DNA of 64,000 nt from JAUIET01 sp964352475. GTDB lineage: Bacteria > Pseudomonadota > Gammaproteobacteria > Pseudomonadales > JAUIET01. Below, piece after piece: positions 9,369-17,936 of this stretch; within the stretch, counting starts at the first letter, position 1; every line of letters starts with the position of its first letter. A model generated the notes under the pieces. That model made no database searches, was not told where the DNA came from, and saw nothing but the letters and a program-made list of their open reading frames with translations. The translations under genes were made by a program, and so were the position numbers. The stretch is taken from NCBI GenBank assembly GCA_964352475.1, contig CAYGSL010000011.1, positions 1 to 64,000 on the forward strand, written 5' to 3'.

Positions 9369-10862
9369 CTATGCCGGGACTGTTGTTGCGGTCGACAGTG
9401 CTTTGCCAAACGCAGTATTGCTGTCGTCGGCCAGTGCGGCGGTCAATAGCTGCGCAACATCATCCGGGTTGCTGGTTTGAGTACGGTTCACGTGTTGGAT
9501 AATCTGCTGCGCTTGCTCGCTTGTACGGTGGCGCGTGTCGCCATAGCCTTTCACCAGACGTCCACACTTCGCTATTTCAGCCGCTACTCGACCGTCTCTA
9601 ACCGCAGCGGCTTTAATTGCATCAAGCCAACTATTAATCATCGTGTGTTCGTGTTGATAACCGAGGCTGCCACGGCGAAACTTTCGCAGCGCTGCCAGAA
9701 ATTTCAGTGCGAGGAAAATACTGATGGTGTTGGTGCGTAACTTTTTACCGCCTGAGAAAGCAGCCAGTATTTTGTAGCCAAGCTTGCTGGCCAATACCTT
9801 GGCGCCTATGCCTGCGGGCATAATTGCGCACATTTCTTCGGGGCGCGGTTTAAAGTACTCTGTTACATACATGATATCTGACTGATTGGCGCCTACTTCC
9901 TCGCGAATGCTGTTCATTCGCGACTCGCGCAGTTTTAGTTGCGCTACTCGTGGTACGTCTTCAAAACTCATCCACAAAGCGAGGTATCTGGCGGTAAGCT
10001 CAGTGAGCTCGCTGTTGTTTGTTCCATCATCAAGTTCCGCAATCAGCTGAAGGCGATCCAGGTAATCGCTTGCATAGTCCGCGTCTTGATAGTCGCAGAG
10101 CTTATTAACGCCGTGCACGGCTGTTTCTCTGGCACTGCTGGGTAAGCGCGCAATCGGGTCGGCAAAGCGGCTATCATCAAGCGCTGCTAATGGTGAGGAA
10201 GAGGGGGCTTCAGGTTCAAAAATCTGAACTTCGCCCGCTTGGGCTTTTTCGAAACCGGTATTGAAAGCCGCTTTGCTCGCCTCAATTCCCTTGCCGGAAG
10301 CACCAATCGCATCCAAAAAACTCTGCTTTGGGAATGGCAGGCTGCCAGAGCCTGCCAAGGCGCCGAGCATGACTGAACTGATTACTGACTTGTGTTGGTC
10401 AGCAACTGATTGCATATCAAACACAACCAGCTCTTTGGCGTATTGTCTGGACAGATCAAGCAGAACCTCTGGTTCAATTGTGCCGTCGGCGAGATCAATT
10501 TTTTCGGTGATGCTATAAACGCGGTTACTGGACGTGATCAATGCTGTCTTGTCTCGCGAGATAAAGCCGCGCTGCAACATGCGTCCTGCTTCTGCAATCT
10601 CCGAACAGATCGCAATGTCTATGTCACCTGGAGAAGGAAATAAGGAAAGTACAGGTTCAGCCGCAGTTTGCTCATTGCGCGGAATCAGCTCTATGTAGTA
10701 AATCGTTGCACCAGTACGTTGTGCAACGCCGGCCAGTGAGGTGGTCTGAGCGCGCCACCCATTTGCTTGGGCTACATCAATCAACCAATTAGTAAATACC
10801 GCGCCGCCCTGGCCACCAAGTGCCGCGGCCACAATGTTGATTGATTTATCTGTGCTGTTCAT
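9369..10862 (-). CDS. iorB: indolepyruvate oxidoreductase beta-type subunit (IorB-like)
   Basis: Gamma/beta-type subunit of a 2-oxoacid:acceptor oxidoreductase, about 497 aa, more than twice as long as archaeal IorB because of a C-terminal extension seen in proteobacterial forms. The N-terminus carries the Rossmann-like AALGGQGGAVFTNWL segment typical of the family. The ATG at 10862 overlaps the iorA stop in an ATGA arrangement and gives the start MNSTDKSIN. An upstream in-frame start at 10901 would lie inside iorA and is less likely. Together with IorA it should oxidatively decarboxylate aryl-pyruvates (indolepyruvate, phenylpyruvate) to aryl-acetyl-CoA, passing electrons to ferredoxin or another acceptor. 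Confidence 0.85.
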   Translation of the reverse strand: MNSTDKSINIVAAALGGQGGAVFTNWLIDVAQANGWRAQTTSLAGVAQRTGATIYYIELIPRNEQTAAEPVLSLFPSPGDIDIAICSEIAEAGRMLQRGFISRDKTALITSSNRVYSITEKIDLADGTIEPEVLLDLSRQYAKELVVFDMQSVADQHKSVISSVMLGALAGSGSLPFPKQSFLDAIGASGKGIEASKAAFNTGFEKAQAGEVQIFEPEAPSSSPLAALDDSRFADPIARLPSSARETAVHGVNKLCDYQDADYASDYLDRLQLIAELDDGTNNSELTELTARYLALWMSFEDVPRVAQLKLRESRMNSIREEVGANQSDIMYVTEYFKPRPEEMCAIMPAGIGAKVLASKLGYKILAAFSGGKKLRTNTISIFLALKFLAALRKFRRGSLGYQHEHTMINSWLDAIKAAAVRDGRVAAEIAKCGRLVKGYGDTRHRTSEQAQQIIQHVNRTQTSNPDDVAQLLTAALADDSNTAFGKALSTATTVPA

Positions 10863-13009
10863 CAACTTAACCAGCCAATGACTGTTTGGCGGACGTTCCA
10901 CATCAATTTGTCAAAAGCGGAAGGATTGTGAATAACATCAACTCTGGAGAATGAAGGGCACAGTACTGCGGCATGCGCGTTGCTCCCGCATACACCGCAG
11001 CCCACGCAACTATTGTCAACGTAAGACACCGGGTCTTCGCGCAAGGGATCTGGATTGTCTTTTATGGTGAGCGAAGGGCAGCCGGAGATACGAATGCAGG
11101 CGTGATCACCGGTGCAGGTTTGGCTATCAATATAGAAGCGCGCTTTTACTGTGCGCTGGCCATCACTGATGGCTTTCTTTATTAATGGTTTCACGCGGCG
11201 TTGTTTGTTTAACATGCATTCGCCTTCAGCGACAATCACTTTAAGGCCTGCCTGTTTGGTGGTGAGCGCCTCGCGGAACGTTTGCTTCATGCTTTCTATG
11301 TCATAGGTGCTGATGGTTCGCAGCCATTTAACACCGGTACCGCGGCAGGCATTCTCAATTGACTGAGACTGCTCTCGTTCCAGTTTTTCAACGTCCATAG
11401 TGGTTGCGATCAGATTCGCATTCATCATAGAAGGAATGTCCTGGCCGCCGGTGGCAGCAGAATATCCATTGTTGATGATGATTAATACGCCGTCGTGCTT
11501 GTTAAACACCGCACTTGCAACACCAGTGGCCAGACCGTTATGCCAGAACCCACCGTCGCCCATAATACTGATCGATTTGTGCGGCAAGGCGCTACGTACA
11601 CCGGAGGAACTGGCTAAAGAAAGGCCGTAACCCATTATCGTATTGCCAAGATTAAACGGTGCGAGTGTAGCGAAAGAATGGCAACCAATATCAGAACTGA
11701 TATGAAACGGCCCCAGCTCGTCCTGTACTTGTTTGAGGGCACTAAACAATGGTCTTTCCGGGCAACCCGTGCACAAACCAGAAGGGCGGGGCGGCACGTT
11801 CTCAAGAAGTAATTCGAAGGCCTCGTCCGTTAGTGGCGCACCCAGAGCTTCTATCGCCTCGGTAGACAGCAGCAAAGGTAGCGAAGTATCAGAGGTGGCC
11901 AAAAACCGTGTTAAGCCCTGCAGTACAACGTGGCCGGTATACTCGCCTGCCCGCGGCAACAAGTTCTTGCCGTAGATTTTAGTTTGAATGTCCAGCTGGC
12001 GCAGCAGGGTGTTGATTTCGGGTTCGATGTAAGCTGGTTGGCCTTCTTCCAGCAGCAAAACGTGTTGCTTGCTCTTGCAGAAGTCAATTACCTCATCGGG
12101 TACTAATGGGTACGCCACGTTTAATACATAGATAGGGATATCGGTATTGCCGTAGCAATCTGCCAGACCTTGTCGCTCAAGAGCGCGAATAACGGTGTTG
12201 TAGATACCGCCACACGTGATAATGCCGAGTTGCTCATGCTTGCCGTCAAACCATTCATTGAGCTTGTTGTTCTTGATAAATTCAATCGCAGCTGGCCAGC
12301 GGTCTGCTATTTTTTCCTGCTCCTGACGATAAACATTAGGTGGCAGAATGATTTTCTCAGGTTCTCTTTGTGGGCTTACCGGATTTAGCGCGCTAAATTC
12401 CGGCGCCACATTGTCTTTTGCGATAAATTCACCGGTTACATGACAACCGCGAATTCGCATCATATAGAAGATTGGCGTGTTACTGGCTTCCGAAAGCTGG
12501 AAGCTTTTATCTATCATGTCGACTATGCTGGGCAGATTCGGGCGCGGGTCAACCAGCCACATCTGGGCTTTCATGGCAAACGCGTAGGTGCGCTCCTGCA
12601 TGATGCTTGAGCCTTCCCCATAATCTTCGCCGACAATCACCAGTGAGCCACCAGTAACCCCGGAAGACGCCAGATTGGACAAGGCGTCTGACGCAACGTT
12701 AGTACCCACCGTTGACTTCCAGGTGACAGCACCACGCAAAGGATAATTCACCGAAGCGCTGAGCATCGCAGCGGCAGTCGCTTCACTGCCATTCGCTTCA
12801 AAGTGCACACCAAGCTCGCCCAGTATGTCCTGGGCATCATTCAAAACATCCATCAAGTGAGATATTGGCGAGCCCTGGTAGCCGCCAACATAGGCAACGC
12901 CGGATTGCAAAAGGCCTTTGGTGATCGCCAGTATGCCCTCACCAGTAAACACATCACCGTCTCCGGCGTGCAGTTTTAATACCTCTTGTTTGAACGAGCG
13001 TTCAGCCAC
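10862..13009 (-). CDS. iorA: indolepyruvate ferredoxin oxidoreductase alpha-type subunit (IorA-like)
   Basis: Thiamine-diphosphate catalytic subunit, 715 aa. The N-terminal pyrimidine-binding domain includes GGYQGSPISH (about 42-51). A TPP-binding motif GDGGFWHNG lies at 484-492 with the NN pair at 513-514. The C-terminal ferredoxin domain has C-x2-C-x2-C-x8-C-P (SCVGCGVC...LCPSF) plus a second, more loosely spaced Cys set (CTGDHACIRISGCP). Expected reaction: aryl-pyruvate + CoA to aryl-acetyl-CoA + CO2. It is followed by iorB with an ATGA overlap and preceded 7 bp away by the cyclase gene, forming a cyclase-iorA-iorB-gcdH operon. Products could feed phenylacetyl-CoA into the paa genes of this window. 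Confidence 0.92.
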   Translation of the reverse strand: MAERSFKQEVLKLHAGDGDVFTGEGILAITKGLLQSGVAYVGGYQGSPISHLMDVLNDAQDILGELGVHFEANGSEATAAAMLSASVNYPLRGAVTWKSTVGTNVASDALSNLASSGVTGGSLVIVGEDYGEGSSIMQERTYAFAMKAQMWLVDPRPNLPSIVDMIDKSFQLSEASNTPIFYMMRIRGCHVTGEFIAKDNVAPEFSALNPVSPQREPEKIILPPNVYRQEQEKIADRWPAAIEFIKNNKLNEWFDGKHEQLGIITCGGIYNTVIRALERQGLADCYGNTDIPIYVLNVAYPLVPDEVIDFCKSKQHVLLLEEGQPAYIEPEINTLLRQLDIQTKIYGKNLLPRAGEYTGHVVLQGLTRFLATSDTSLPLLLSTEAIEALGAPLTDEAFELLLENVPPRPSGLCTGCPERPLFSALKQVQDELGPFHISSDIGCHSFATLAPFNLGNTIMGYGLSLASSSGVRSALPHKSISIMGDGGFWHNGLATGVASAVFNKHDGVLIIINNGYSAATGGQDIPSMMNANLIATTMDVEKLEREQSQSIENACRGTGVKWLRTISTYDIESMKQTFREALTTKQAGLKVIVAEGECMLNKQRRVKPLIKKAISDGQRTVKARFYIDSQTCTGDHACIRISGCPSLTIKDNPDPLREDPVSYVDNSCVGCGVCGSNAHAAVLCPSFSRVDVIHNPSAFDKLMWNVRQTVIGWLS

Positions 13010-13016
13010 TGTCGTT

Positions 13017-13805
13017 TTACCCCGTTACCAGTGCCAATACGCGTGCCGGGCTGCCAGAACCGTCCTTGATTTTCAGCGGGGGTGCAATAATCACTGCACC
13101 TTTTGGGGGTAGCTGATCAAGGTTCTTCAAACCGGCCAGGCCGCATTTATTTGCGCCGTGCATGAGGTTATGACAAGGGAACATGGGCTCCTGACCTGAG
13201 GCCTGGCCGGAGTCGGTGCCGACCGTTTCAACACCTACGCCTAGTACATCGCGTTCTTCTGCCAGAAAGACCACAGTTTCCGGTTCCCATCCAGGAGTGT
13301 GTCCGCCATCTGCCTGCATGTTCAAATACTCTTCATTGCTGGTCTTTTTTGACCAATCGCTGCGGTAGAGCACCCAGGAGCCGGGCTCAATTTCGCCGTG
13401 CTGCGCTTCCCAGGCTTTAACGAAATCAACGGTCATCAGAAAATCCGGATCGGCTGCTGATTCAGCAGACGCATCAATTACACACGCTGGCCCGATGAAA
13501 TTTTCAACAGCAAGGGTGTCCGTGGCATGGTTTTCATGGTCTTTGCCCGTCACCCAGTGGATAGGGGCGTCGAAGTGCGTGCCGGTATGTTCACCACATT
13601 TGAAATTGTTCCAGTACCACGCCGGCCCCTTTTCGTTGTAACGGGATATCTCCTCTATATGAAAAGGCCATGAAACTCCCCAGCCAAACTCGGTAGGAAG
13701 CTGCAGCGTGGGCGTATTGGGCTCCAGCGTCGCAGTAAGATCAATAACTTTGATACCGCCGTTTGCGATACCCTTAACCAGGTCAAGCAGTGCTGTGTCG
13801 CTCAT
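13017..13805 (-). CDS. cyclase-family metal hydrolase, isatin hydrolase/kynurenine formamidase-like
   Basis: Member of the cyclase superfamily, which hydrolyses cyclic amides and formamides. Length is 262 aa from the ATG at 13805, which follows a TTGGAGG ribosome site; a TTG four codons earlier overlaps that site and is rejected. The metal-binding signature H73-T-G-T-H77-F-D79-A-P-I-H83 is intact, and the C-terminal half has HNLMHGANKCG. An aromatic-rich pocket (PAWYWNNF, about 61-68) precedes the motif, which resembles isatin hydrolases more than classical KynB. Ring opening of an indole-derived lactam such as isatin is a reasonable guess, as the gene heads the operon with IorA, IorB and GcdH. 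Substrate assignment is inference. Confidence 0.75.
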   Translation of the reverse strand: MSDTALLDLVKGIANGGIKVIDLTATLEPNTPTLQLPTEFGWGVSWPFHIEEISRYNEKGPAWYWNNFKCGEHTGTHFDAPIHWVTGKDHENHATDTLAVENFIGPACVIDASAESAADPDFLMTVDFVKAWEAQHGEIEPGSWVLYRSDWSKKTSNEEYLNMQADGGHTPGWEPETVVFLAEERDVLGVGVETVGTDSGQASGQEPMFPCHNLMHGANKCGLAGLKNLDQLPPKGAVIIAPPLKIKDGSGSPARVLALVTG

Positions 13806-13860
13806 AGGAGCCTCCAATTTTACGGGTTAAAGCCTGTACGGCCGGAGTGGCTTCTTCTGG

Positions 13861-13886
13861 ATTATATTTTAAACTTAAAATATAAT
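13861..13886. promoter_or_regulatory. perfect 12-bp inverted repeat, operator between cyclase and Rid genes
   Basis: Two perfect 12-bp arms (ATTATATTTTAA and its complement) flank a 2-bp AC spacer in the 117-bp divergent intergenic region. The core TTTTAA-AC-TTAAAA matches the palindromes at 17834, 29852 and 58573. It is most likely the binding site of a MarR-type dimer controlling both directions. Confidence 0.7.
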
Positions 13887-13922
13887 CCATAGCGTCACAA
13901 CACTGATACTGAAGGAACCCTG

Positions 13923-14318
13923 ATGCACACATCAATACTGCCGGAAGGATGGGTGCAGCCCAAAGGATACGCAAATGGCGTTTTGGCCGACCCTGGTCGT
14001 ACTTTGTACATTGGCGGGCAAATTGGTTGGAACGGGCAAGCGCAATTCGAAACGGACGATTTTGTTGCTCAGGTGAAGCAAGCTCTGCTTAACGTACGTG
14101 AGGTGCTGGAAGCTGCCGAAGGTGGTCCAGAGCATATGGTGCGGATGACTTGGTACATCACCAGCAAGACGGACTATACAAATAATTTAAAAGGCGTTGG
14201 TCAGGCTTATCGTGAGGTGATGGGCAAGAACTTTCCGGCCATGAGCGTTGTGCAAGTCATTGCACTGGTGGAAGATCGGGCAAAAGTGGAAATTGAAGTT
14301 ACTGCGGTTCTTCCATAG
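13923..14318 (+). CDS. RidA/YjgF-YER057c-UK114 family protein, non-canonical
   Basis: Small trimeric Rid-fold protein of 131 aa; canonical RidA hydrolyses reactive enamine/imine intermediates. The family core is visible: YIGGQIGWNG near residue 30, QVKQALLNVREVLEAAEG at 50-67 and the closing VEIEVTAV. The RidA catalytic arginine, in a PAR-S context in E. coli RidA (Arg105), is replaced by Met107 in FPAMSVV, so it belongs to another Rid subgroup and may lack 2-aminoacrylate deaminase activity. An AGGA ribosome site precedes the ATG. It is divergent from the cyclase gene across a palindromic operator and followed after 24 bp by an SDR gene, which suggests a part in the same nitrogen-containing aromatic pathway. 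Confidence 0.88.
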   Translation: MHTSILPEGWVQPKGYANGVLADPGRTLYIGGQIGWNGQAQFETDDFVAQVKQALLNVREVLEAAEGGPEHMVRMTWYITSKTDYTNNLKGVGQAYREVMGKNFPAMSVVQVIALVEDRAKVEIEVTAVLP

Positions 14319-14342
14319 CAATGCTTATAGAGTGCAGTAATC

Positions 14343-15125
14343 GTGTCTGATTGCAAACGCGCTGTTGTTACCGGAGCCAGTTCCGGTATTGGTCGTGAAT
14401 TTGCGGTTCAGCTCGCAGCGCGTGGCTATGCGGTGATATGTATCGCGAGGCGAGAACAAAAGCTACAGGAACTAATCACCCAGCTGCCCGGTGAAAACCA
14501 TGAGTATCGCGTGGCTGATCTTTCCGACATTGATAATGTGAAAAACTTATGCGCAGAATTGTTCGGCCAACATGTAGATCTGCTGATTAACAATGCCGGG
14601 GGCAGCGTTTTACAGCCTTTCTATCAATCTGAACTGGCTAGACAACAGCACATTATGGACACCAATTGTGGCGCATTGGTCTCGCTGGCCCATGCCTTTT
14701 TAAAACAAGCGAAGCGAGGCGATGCCTTGATCAATCTCGCGTCCATTGTCGCCTACCTGCCTACGCCAGCGCAGCCCATGTACAGCGCAACGAAAGCATT
14801 TATAGCCACATTTTCCGAGTGTCTTTGGGAAGAGCAGCGTGAGCGGGGCGTGTATGTGATGGGCTTGTGCCCTGGCGTTACTCAAACCGAGTTTATCGCT
14901 GGCGCCACTGAAGGGGAATCGGATGGACAGACCTTACCGCCAGCTTTGATTCAAACGACGGAAGAGGTTGTGGGCGAAGCCTTGGTGGCCTTGGATAAAC
15001 GAAAAAAAGCAATCGTGGTTACCGGCTGGGTTAACAAGCTGATGTTGCAGATGCCCAGATTTCTCACTCGACATAGATTGCTCAAAGTACTCGCCGTTAT
15101 TGGTGATCCTGATCGCGCGTTGTAA
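14343..15125 (+). CDS. SDR family NAD(P)-dependent oxidoreductase
   Basis: Classical short-chain dehydrogenase/reductase of 260 aa. The cofactor motif TGASSGIG lies at about residues 10-17, followed by NNAGG near 85, a catalytic Ser in LINLASIV and the YSATK pair (Tyr-x3-Lys) near 155. The start is GTG at 14343, placing the Rossmann motif at the usual distance from the N-terminus. It follows the Rid gene by 24 bp and is probably co-transcribed with it. It converges on the 209-aa hypothetical gene. The exact alcohol/ketone substrate cannot be inferred. Confidence 0.88.
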   Translation: MSDCKRAVVTGASSGIGREFAVQLAARGYAVICIARREQKLQELITQLPGENHEYRVADLSDIDNVKNLCAELFGQHVDLLINNAGGSVLQPFYQSELARQQHIMDTNCGALVSLAHAFLKQAKRGDALINLASIVAYLPTPAQPMYSATKAFIATFSECLWEEQRERGVYVMGLCPGVTQTEFIAGATEGESDGQTLPPALIQTTEEVVGEALVALDKRKKAIVVTGWVNKLMLQMPRFLTRHRLLKVLAVIGDPDRAL

Positions 15126-15133
15126 AAACGCGC

Positions 15134-15763
15134 TTACTTCTTCACGGTCATCATTAAGAACCCGGTAAATGCTGCATTGCTGGGAGACAGGTTTTTGTCC
15201 AGCGTTTTCTTGGCTTTGTTAATCATTGTTCGATAGCCGCGATAAAACTCCCAGGTGGGCGCCGGTTTGTACACCAGATCGTCAATGCCGAAATGGCGAA
15301 TGATATCTTTTGCAGTGGTTGGCTTTACAAAGACTTCCTTTGTCGGCTTGTAGTACGCCGGAATAATAGTGATCAAACTCCATTTCGCCAGCTTTTGGGT
15401 CTTTAGGATATCAACCATAGCTTCAAAACCCAGCTGTTGTTTGCCATGCAGCATTTGAACCAGCGCCTCAACCATAAAAGCCTTGTCATTCTCGTTCAGG
15501 CTTTTTACAAAATCTCTGAACTTGGGTTTTTCAAACATCGATACCATTGACGAGCGTGAAATCACTTTCACCATATTGTCTGCGGTAAGGTGAATATTGG
15601 AGCAGGCTTGCTCGCTAAAACTCTCATGCACGAGGTCTACCATTTTGTCCATGCGGTGACGTTTTGCGACCTTCTCCATTGCAGGATCAGCGAAGCCTTT
15701 TGGATATTGCATTAGAAATTCGTGTTGCAGGTCTTTGAGTTGTTTCGCATTCAATTCTGCCAT
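15134..15763 (-). CDS. hypothetical protein, 209 aa, alpha-helical
   Basis: I do not recognise this protein. It is 209 aa, rich in Lys and Met, predicted mainly helical, with no signal peptide, transmembrane segment or known metal motif. The middle reads like amphipathic helices (FRDFVKSLNENDKAFMVEALV) and the C-terminal third contains PTWEFYRGYRTMINKAKKTL. It has a strong ribosome site (CAGGAG) eleven bases before the ATG, which argues that it is a real gene. It lies 55 bp downstream of the MFS transporter on the same strand and converges on the SDR gene. A link to aromatic transport is only suggested by position. Confidence 0.7.
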   Translation of the reverse strand: MAELNAKQLKDLQHEFLMQYPKGFADPAMEKVAKRHRMDKMVDLVHESFSEQACSNIHLTADNMVKVISRSSMVSMFEKPKFRDFVKSLNENDKAFMVEALVQMLHGKQQLGFEAMVDILKTQKLAKWSLITIIPAYYKPTKEVFVKPTTAKDIIRHFGIDDLVYKPAPTWEFYRGYRTMINKAKKTLDKNLSPSNAAFTGFLMMTVKK

Positions 15764-15818
15764 CTTGAAAATCTCCTGTTCATATTTCTATAAGTCCGGT
15801 AAGCGTTTGAGTTATGCG

Positions 15819-17135
15819 TTATTTAACCGCGAGCGAATACGCCAGAATGCCACCAATAATAAGTGGTGCGCCGAACGCTATAAAGCTGAATTCCATTGAC
15901 GTGCCTCCGGCAATCATAACGCCGCCAACATAAGGTCCCACCACTGCGCCAAATCGCCCTAGACCGATCGCCCAACCAATACCGGTTGCTCGCAATTCTG
16001 TGGGGTAGAGTTTCGCTGCAACCGCGTACAATCCAGTAAATCCGGCGGAGATGAAGAAACCTATAAATGCCAGATACAGCATTAGGTGCGACATACCATC
16101 GGCCATCGCGAACGCCAGCATGCCCGACGCAGCTAGTACCAAAAAACTGCCGATTAATGCAGAAAGGGAATATCGCGCAGCCAATAGCCCCAGAATGATG
16201 ATTCCAATCACACCTCCGCCGTTAAAAGCGACTGAGGCGTACACTCCTGTTGATTCAGACAAACCTGAATTAACGACCAGCTTGGGGATCCAGCTTAATA
16301 AAAAGTACAAACTGATCAGGCAGAAGAATGATGCGATCCATAAACGAACAGTTTTGCTGCCGCGTCCATCCTTCAATAAGCTAAGTACGTTTGCGGCATC
16401 AATTTCATGGTCAGGTTTTTTGGCGGGCAATGCTGTTAACGCAGGTTTGCCCAGCCGAGCGAGAATTGCATTGACGCGCTGAAGTGAGTTTTTAGGTTGG
16501 CGATGCAGTAAGAATTGCAAGGAATCTGGCACCAAAAAGAAAGCCGCCACCAGCATGATCAATGTGGCCAATCCACCAGCGATGAACACGCTTTGCCAGC
16601 CGTATACTGGAATCAACGGGGCAACGAGAAACCCGCCTAAAGTGGCACCAAGTGGATAGCCTGCAGTAATGAACACCACTGAAAAGCTGCGAAAGCGGCT
16701 GGGTGAATACTCGGAGGCGATTGCTGCCAGACTTGCTAGCATGCTGCCCACTCCTAATCCGGTGATTGCTCTGAGTATCACTAGCTGCGACAAGTTTTGA
16801 GCGTATGCGGTTAAAACCATACTCATGCCAATAAACGCTGTACATCCCAGAATCATGGTACGACGGCCTACACGGTCGGAAAGAGGCGCGATAAACATGG
16901 CGCCCATCATCATTCCGGCGGTCGCCACACTGAACACAAGACCCAAACGTTCTGGTGATAAGCTGAGATCTTCGCCAATACTGTGTGCTGCAAATGACAT
17001 GGCAGTCACATCAAAACCGTCGAGCATGTTTAATGTGAGCGCAATAAGAATAATAAAAATCTGTGCCGCTCCAATTTCGCCGTCATCAATGACATCTGCA
17101 ACTAGCGAATCAGTGCGTTCAATAGAAGCGCTCAT
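15819..17135 (-). CDS. MFS transporter, aromatic acid:H+ symporter (AAHS) type
   Basis: Inner-membrane permease of 438 aa with about twelve hydrophobic segments. The first helix carries the AAHS-type DGFD motif (LDGFDVTAMSF), and the loop between helices 2 and 3 has the MFS signature APLSDRVGRR. The family includes PcaK, BenK and related importers of protocatechuate, benzoate and similar carboxylates. It lies downstream of a winged-helix regulator gene on the same strand (100-bp gap) and close to aromatic catabolic operons, so import of an aromatic acid is likely. The specific substrate is unknown. Confidence 0.85.
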   Translation of the reverse strand: MSASIERTDSLVADVIDDGEIGAAQIFIILIALTLNMLDGFDVTAMSFAAHSIGEDLSLSPERLGLVFSVATAGMMMGAMFIAPLSDRVGRRTMILGCTAFIGMSMVLTAYAQNLSQLVILRAITGLGVGSMLASLAAIASEYSPSRFRSFSVVFITAGYPLGATLGGFLVAPLIPVYGWQSVFIAGGLATLIMLVAAFFLVPDSLQFLLHRQPKNSLQRVNAILARLGKPALTALPAKKPDHEIDAANVLSLLKDGRGSKTVRLWIASFFCLISLYFLLSWIPKLVVNSGLSESTGVYASVAFNGGGVIGIIILGLLAARYSLSALIGSFLVLAASGMLAFAMADGMSHLMLYLAFIGFFISAGFTGLYAVAAKLYPTELRATGIGWAIGLGRFGAVVGPYVGGVMIAGGTSMEFSFIAFGAPLIIGGILAYSLAVK

Positions 17136-17235
17136 GTCGCATTACCCATAACGAAGTGGAAGGCAGTTATTATTTTCATTAGTTGATACCAGAAGAATTT
17201 TAAAGAGGGTGATGCCACTATCGATACATGCTGCT

Positions 17236-17805
17236 TTAAACGTCTCTGTGCGTTGCCGCAACGCAAGCTGCCTGATCATAAATACCTGACAACAAACTGA
17301 GCACATTGGCGACTTGATCCATTCGTTCGTCGCTATTAGCAATTGCCTGCGTGAGAGGGATGAGTAATTCCTTGCGGTATTTCGCGTAAGTATCTGTAGT
17401 TGCATTGCCTCTTTCGGTGGTTGTGTAGGTCGCGCCTTTCTTATTGCCCACAGAACCCACTTTGGTAATGAAGCCGCTTTTGGTCAATTTTCGAATGCTG
17501 TATTGCAAGTTCGATATGTCGTCTCTGTTCAGCAAACGGCCAATTTCTGAAATGCTCTTGGGACGGTCGTGCATGCGAATCACGTTCAACACGGCGAAGT
17601 CCATGCCGCTGCAGGATTGCTCGCCACTGTCGTGGCAACAAGCGGCTAAATCATCCATCCAGCGGCTGAACGCAGCAAAAATTCGAAAAATGGAAAACTC
17701 GATTTCCGTCAGCGCAATTTCATGATCACTGGTAGATAGATGCCAGTGCTTATCCAGCCCGCTTGCTGGGAGAGCATTAACTAAACCACCATTTTTAGGT
17801 TGCAT
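17236..17805 (-). CDS. MarR-like winged-helix DNA-binding regulator
   Basis: Predicted transcription factor of 189 aa with one winged HTH: MDFAVLNVIRMHDRPKSISE leads into IGRLLNRDDISNLQYSIRKL (recognition helix about residues 100-120), followed by the wing (TKVGSVGNKKGATYTTTERG). A helical N-terminal segment of about 70 residues and a C-terminal dimerisation helix pair complete it. It resembles the MarR-type 'winged helix DNA-binding protein' group rather than classical MarR. The palindrome ATTTTAAGCTTAAAAT lies 28 bp upstream of its start, shared with the divergent LLM monooxygenase. It is therefore a candidate autoregulator and controller of the other copies of the palindrome. Confidence 0.85.
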   Translation of the reverse strand: MQPKNGGLVNALPASGLDKHWHLSTSDHEIALTEIEFSIFRIFAAFSRWMDDLAACCHDSGEQSCSGMDFAVLNVIRMHDRPKSISEIGRLLNRDDISNLQYSIRKLTKSGFITKVGSVGNKKGATYTTTERGNATTDTYAKYRKELLIPLTQAIANSDERMDQVANVLSLLSGIYDQAACVAATHRDV

Positions 17806-17832
17806 ATTGTTTCGGCCTTGATTTAAGATGTA

Positions 17833-17848
17833 ATTTTAAGCTTAAAAT
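17833..17848. promoter_or_regulatory. perfect palindrome ATTTTAAGCTTAAAAT, shared operator
   Basis: Sixteen-base perfect palindrome in the gap between the winged-helix regulator (minus) and the LLM monooxygenase (plus). It continues on the right with AATATTTAAAAT up to 17860, which gives a second half-site. The stretch 17834-17855 is repeated almost base for base on the opposite strand at 58565-58586 upstream of another TonB receptor. Confidence 0.7.
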
Positions 17849-17936
17849 AATATTTAAAATGAACAATGAACCATCAATGTTGCCAATAGATCATATCCGA
17901 TAGTGGCACATGGTACTGCATTAAGGAGTGAAGCGA

